Of a DNA stretch of 64,000 bases, positions 61,376 through 64,000 are shown in pieces. This stretch comes from Mogibacterium sp. Its GTDB lineage: Bacteria > Bacillota > Clostridia > Peptostreptococcales > Anaerovoracaceae. The notes under the pieces were generated by a model that did not search any database, was not told where the DNA came from, and saw only the letters and a program-made list of their open reading frames with translations. A program made the translations under genes and the position numbers. The stretch lies in the NCBI GenBank assembly GCA_017431685.1, contig JAFRKO010000043.1, positions 1 to 64,000 of the forward strand, written 5' to 3'. Positions within the stretch are counted from its first letter, which is position 1. Each line of letters opens with the position of its first letter.

Positions 61376-61401
61376 AAGCCTTTGCAGTATAGCAGAGGCT
61401 T
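61376..61401 (-). terminator. Terminator after the MATE gene
   Basis: AAGCCTTTGC (61376-61385) and GCAGAGGCTT (61392-61401) pair with one mismatch; a run of seven T follows on the minus strand. Confidence 0.75.
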
Positions 61402-61424
61402 ATGTAAGCATTTATATTTTGACA

Positions 61425-62825
61425 TCAGTCCCTTCCTTCAGGACTCAATTCATGCAGATGTCTGAAACTGAGCATCACCATCGAAACTGACATGATGAAA
61501 GCCAGCGTATCCGCTATAGGACTGGCGGCAAGAACTCCGTTTATCCCCATGAACCGCGGCAGTATCAGCAACAGCGGTATCAGGAACAGACCTTGCCTTG
61601 ACAGCGATACGAGCAGTCCCTGTCTGTGATTTCCGGTCGCTGAGAAATAGTTTATTGTTACAGGCTGAATGTTCTGGAAGAACACAAGCAGCATGTATAT
61701 CTTGAGATATTTTTCCGCAAACTCAAAATAAAGATCGGAGCCGGTTCCGAATATTGAGATTATTTGCCTCGGGCATGTCTGCAGCGCTATAAAGAACAAA
61801 ACACCGACTGTAAATGCAGCGCCAAAAGCTCTCCAGTACGTGCCTTTCACCCGGTCATATTGCTTTGCACCGAGATTGAATCCCCAGATTGGCTGGCAGC
61901 CCTGCGCAAGCCCTACAGCGAATGACACCATTATCATGTTGGTCTTCTGTGCGATCCCCGCTACAGCCAGAGGGATATCCGGTCCATAGATGGATTCAGC
62001 TCCGTATGACGACAGCACATTGTTGAGGACTATCGCAGTGCACATCATGAGCATGTGGTTGCAGAAGTTCGGAATGCCTGCAGACATGCTTCTTTTCAGG
62101 TGCGGCATACTCACCTTCATATCGCTGAGCTTTATGTCGAAGGCCCTGAACCTTGGCAGATAAATGACAGCAAGCAGGCAGCTGAAGATCTGCGATATCG
62201 AAGTTGCGACAGCAGCGCCGGCAAGTCCCATGCCCAGAGGAAACATAAACAGCCAGTCCAGGAACACATTCAGTATGGCTCCTGAAACAGTGCAGATCAT
62301 CGAATAATTCGGGCTTCCGTCAGCTCTTATAATTGTGGATGCCGTGTGTGAGAACATATGGAACGGAAGGCCTATAGTAGTTATGGAAAGGTACGACACT
62401 GCATAGCTGTATACCATTCCTTCGGGATCTGCTCCACAGATCGCAACAACTCTGAATCTGAATAAATAAAGAAGTATGCCCGTAACCAGGCCGGTTATTA
62501 TAACTCCAGTCAGGCCTGTATGTATATACTTTCTGGCTTCATCCAGCTCATCTGCACCCTGGCTGATGCTGAAATTTGCAGCTGTTCCTATTCCGAAAAG
62601 CATGCTGAGTCCGGTTGTCAGCGTCACAGTCGGAAATACTACATTGGTTGCGGCATTTCCGAGCATGCCAACCACATGGCCGATAAAGATCTGGTCAGTA
62701 ATATTATAGGCTGCTCCGATAAGCATGCTTATGACAGCGGGGATAGAAAACCTTGCTATCAGTGGTGCCAGCGGAGCATTGCCGAGCGGATTATCTGTTG
62801 CCTGTGAATAGGTGCCCTGTTTCAT
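61425..62825 (-). CDS. MATE-family efflux transporter
   Basis: 466 aa, twelve membrane helices in two halves. N-terminal ARFSIPAVISMLIGAAYNIT with DQIFIGHV is the MATE signature (NorM/MepA-like branch). Exports cationic drugs or metabolites with Na+ or H+. The ATG has no strong ribosome site. Not linked to an obvious regulator. Confidence 0.93.
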   Translation of the reverse strand: MKQGTYSQATDNPLGNAPLAPLIARFSIPAVISMLIGAAYNITDQIFIGHVVGMLGNAATNVVFPTVTLTTGLSMLFGIGTAANFSISQGADELDEARKYIHTGLTGVIITGLVTGILLYLFRFRVVAICGADPEGMVYSYAVSYLSITTIGLPFHMFSHTASTIIRADGSPNYSMICTVSGAILNVFLDWLFMFPLGMGLAGAAVATSISQIFSCLLAVIYLPRFRAFDIKLSDMKVSMPHLKRSMSAGIPNFCNHMLMMCTAIVLNNVLSSYGAESIYGPDIPLAVAGIAQKTNMIMVSFAVGLAQGCQPIWGFNLGAKQYDRVKGTYWRAFGAAFTVGVLFFIALQTCPRQIISIFGTGSDLYFEFAEKYLKIYMLLVFFQNIQPVTINYFSATGNHRQGLLVSLSRQGLFLIPLLLILPRFMGINGVLAASPIADTLAFIMSVSMVMLSFRHLHELSPEGRD

Positions 62826-62859
62826 GCTTTAATTTTATCACAAACTGACAGGACAAAAA

Positions 62860-62883
62860 AAGCATATGTCTGTGCATATGCTT
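62860..62883 (-). terminator. Terminator after the MFS gene
   Basis: AAGCATATG (62860-62868) pairs with CATATGCTT (62875-62883); seven or more T follow on the minus strand. Confidence 0.8.
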
Positions 62884-62908
62884 CTCGTATTACATTATTG
62901 TCAATGAT

Positions 62909-64000
62909 CTATTCCTCTCCCTTTATCTCCCTGATTTTAGCCAGGATCATCTTCTCGTTATACAGGAAGAAGAGGCATGCGCCCGTAACACAGGTGACAA
63001 ATGCAACAGCTGCTGTAGCTCGGTAGCTTCCCGGTGTGCCCGATACTGTGATGGATGTAAACACTACCATTGCGAGAGCCTGACCCATCTTGAACGCAAA
63101 TGTACGTGCTGCGAAGAACATTCCGCTGCGGTCCTCGCCTGTCTCAAGTCGGCTGAGTTCTGCTACGTCAGCAACACATGCCTGAGGCAGTATGCCCAGT
63201 ATGGCCATAGGAACGGATGCGCACACAGCTACGATAAATCCCCAGTACAGGCCCTTTCCGCAGAGGAAAGTGATCAGGAACACAAGTGCATATCCGAAGA
63301 ATCCGGTGATGATCATTTTCTTTTTTCCGATCTTAGGCGCCAGTTTGTTGACGATCGGATACTGGCATACGCTGAGGAAAGTCATGGTTGCTGTCAGCAC
63401 GAAAGTCCAGGTATCCTCGATTCCCATAAGCTTGGTCTCATAAAAAGCAAGACCCGTCTGGAAGAGTGTAAGTGCAAAGAAGTAGATAACATCGCTGTAT
63501 ACAAAGCGTCTGAACTGCCTGTTCTGGAAAGTCTTGAGAAGCGAAGAAAATGCTTTTGTCTCACTCGGTTTAGCCTCAAGATAATCGCGCTCCTTGATGT
63601 AAAGTGAAGGTACGAGCATGGCTATGCATGCAAGGGTAGCCATAATTGCTACAGCCATCCTTACAGAACCTTCAAGCCCGAAAGCTCCCTGAAGAGCTCC
63701 GGCAACGTTAGGCAGCATGAACGATATCGACTGGCCTGCAATAAACGTGAATGAAATATATGTTGACACATTTATGCGGTGTTCCTGCGTATCACCAAGC
63801 TCAGCGATCAGAGCGTTATATGGTGTGCAGAATATTGTCATGAACAGATAGAACGTTATCAGCAAAGCAAACAGAATCACGTCGTTAATGACTATGTTAC
63901 CTGTCTGAGGCAGAGTAAAGAGTCCTATAGTTATGAGTGCGAACGGGACAGCAATTGTACGCATAAACGGTATACGGCGGCCGCCCTTGTATTTTGCGCG
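62909..64000 (-). CDS. MFS transporter, GPH (glycoside-pentoside-hexuronide) type, 5' end outside window
   Basis: At least 363 aa; the frame is open to the window edge, where RAKYKGGRRIPFMR resembles the RxxxGRRxPF loop between helices 2 and 3 of the GPH family, so the true start lies beyond 64000. About ten further membrane helices are visible (LFALLITFYLFMTIFCTPYN, VALALTLFQTGLAF). Likely a sugar or related solute symporter; substrate unknown. Confidence 0.82.
   Translation of the reverse strand, partial: RAKYKGGRRIPFMRTIAVPFALITIGLFTLPQTGNIVINDVILFALLITFYLFMTIFCTPYNALIAELGDTQEHRINVSTYISFTFIAGQSISFMLPNVAGALQGAFGLEGSVRMAVAIMATLACIAMLVPSLYIKERDYLEAKPSETKAFSSLLKTFQNRQFRRFVYSDVIYFFALTLFQTGLAFYETKLMGIEDTWTFVLTATMTFLSVCQYPIVNKLAPKIGKKKMIITGFFGYALVFLITFLCGKGLYWGFIVAVCASVPMAILGILPQACVADVAELSRLETGEDRSGMFFAARTFAFKMGQALAMVVFTSITVSGTPGSYRATAAVAFVTCVTGACLFFLYNEKMILAKIREIKGEE

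Noticed and set aside
1-64000. CRISPR arrays, tRNA or rRNA genes, phage genes.
   Set aside because: No regularly spaced repeats, no cloverleaf or rRNA sequence and no phage structural or integrase genes were seen.

Overview
The window looks like the chromosome of a strictly anaerobic, heterotrophic Bacillota of the class Clostridia, possibly gut-associated. This rests on Gram-positive style lipoproteins and surface proteins with C-terminal fibronectin-like modules, strong AGGAGG ribosome sites, ECF transporters, a SpoIIE-type phosphatase, tungsten/molybdenum aldehyde oxidoreductases, 2-hydroxyacyl-CoA dehydratase-family enzymes and an old-yellow-enzyme fusion. No rRNA, tRNA or CRISPR array was seen, so the genus cannot be fixed.

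Layout. (1) 1-125: the edge of an insertion sequence (start of an IS3-type transposase and a perfect 10-bp inverted repeat). (2) 174-7156, minus strand: pterin cofactor operon (GlpA-like oxidoreductase, moaC, moaA, MOSC-MogA fusion, moeA, moeA with a binding-protein domain). Divergent from it, 7251-8874, are a second FAD oxidoreductase and a ThiF/MoeB-like enzyme, followed by a LysR regulator. (3) 9901-15593, plus strand: an aldehyde oxidoreductase complex with ferredoxin subunit, AOR catalytic subunit, MoaD-like protein and three NuoE/F/G-like diaphorase subunits, ending in a terminator. (4) 15657-30028, minus strand: an unusual cell-surface system. It has a THEP1-type NTPase, three secreted proteins built from sulfite-oxidase-fold modules (403, 464 and 1592 aa), a FecBCD-type ABC importer, a membrane-anchored sulfite-oxidase-fold/BIG2 protein, an ExbB-like and an ExbD-like protein, a small sulfite-oxidase-fold lipoprotein and a 69-aa protein. 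(5) 30219-38479, minus strand: second AOR with ferredoxin and MoaD, a D-aminoacylase-type amidohydrolase, a lipocalin-like protein and a 1001-aa OYE-FAD-SDR fusion. (6) 38606-46403, minus strand: an eight-gene unit with an ECF transporter, SAM hydroxide adenosyltransferase, EamA permease, two 2-hydroxyacyl-CoA dehydratase-family subunits and a 51-aa membrane peptide. (7) 46540-64000: carbohydrate use, with a sugar ABC transporter, LacI regulator with clear operators, GH94 cellobiose phosphorylase, GH5 enzyme, FGGY kinase, SpoIIE-type phosphatase with a propeller sensor, MATE transporter and a truncated MFS/GPH transporter.

How it fits together. Regions 2, 3 and 5 make sense as a tungsto/molybdopterin economy: moaA, moaC, mogA and two moeA genes supply a cofactor without a nucleotide (no mobA seen), used by two AOR-family enzymes, each with its own ferredoxin and MoaD. 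The first AOR is probably linked to NAD and ferredoxin through the Nuo-like subunits. Region 4, between the two AOR loci, is the best candidate for an undescribed system. I infer that it captures a scarce ligand at the cell surface with sulfite-oxidase-fold modules, uses an ExbB/ExbD-like proton motor and hands the ligand to a FecBCD-type importer. The ligand is unknown; a metal, oxyanion or pterin complex is a guess from context. Regions 5 and 6 look like a reductive pathway for an unknown unsaturated or cyclic acid. Region 7 takes up cello-oligosaccharides and cleaves them inside the cell.
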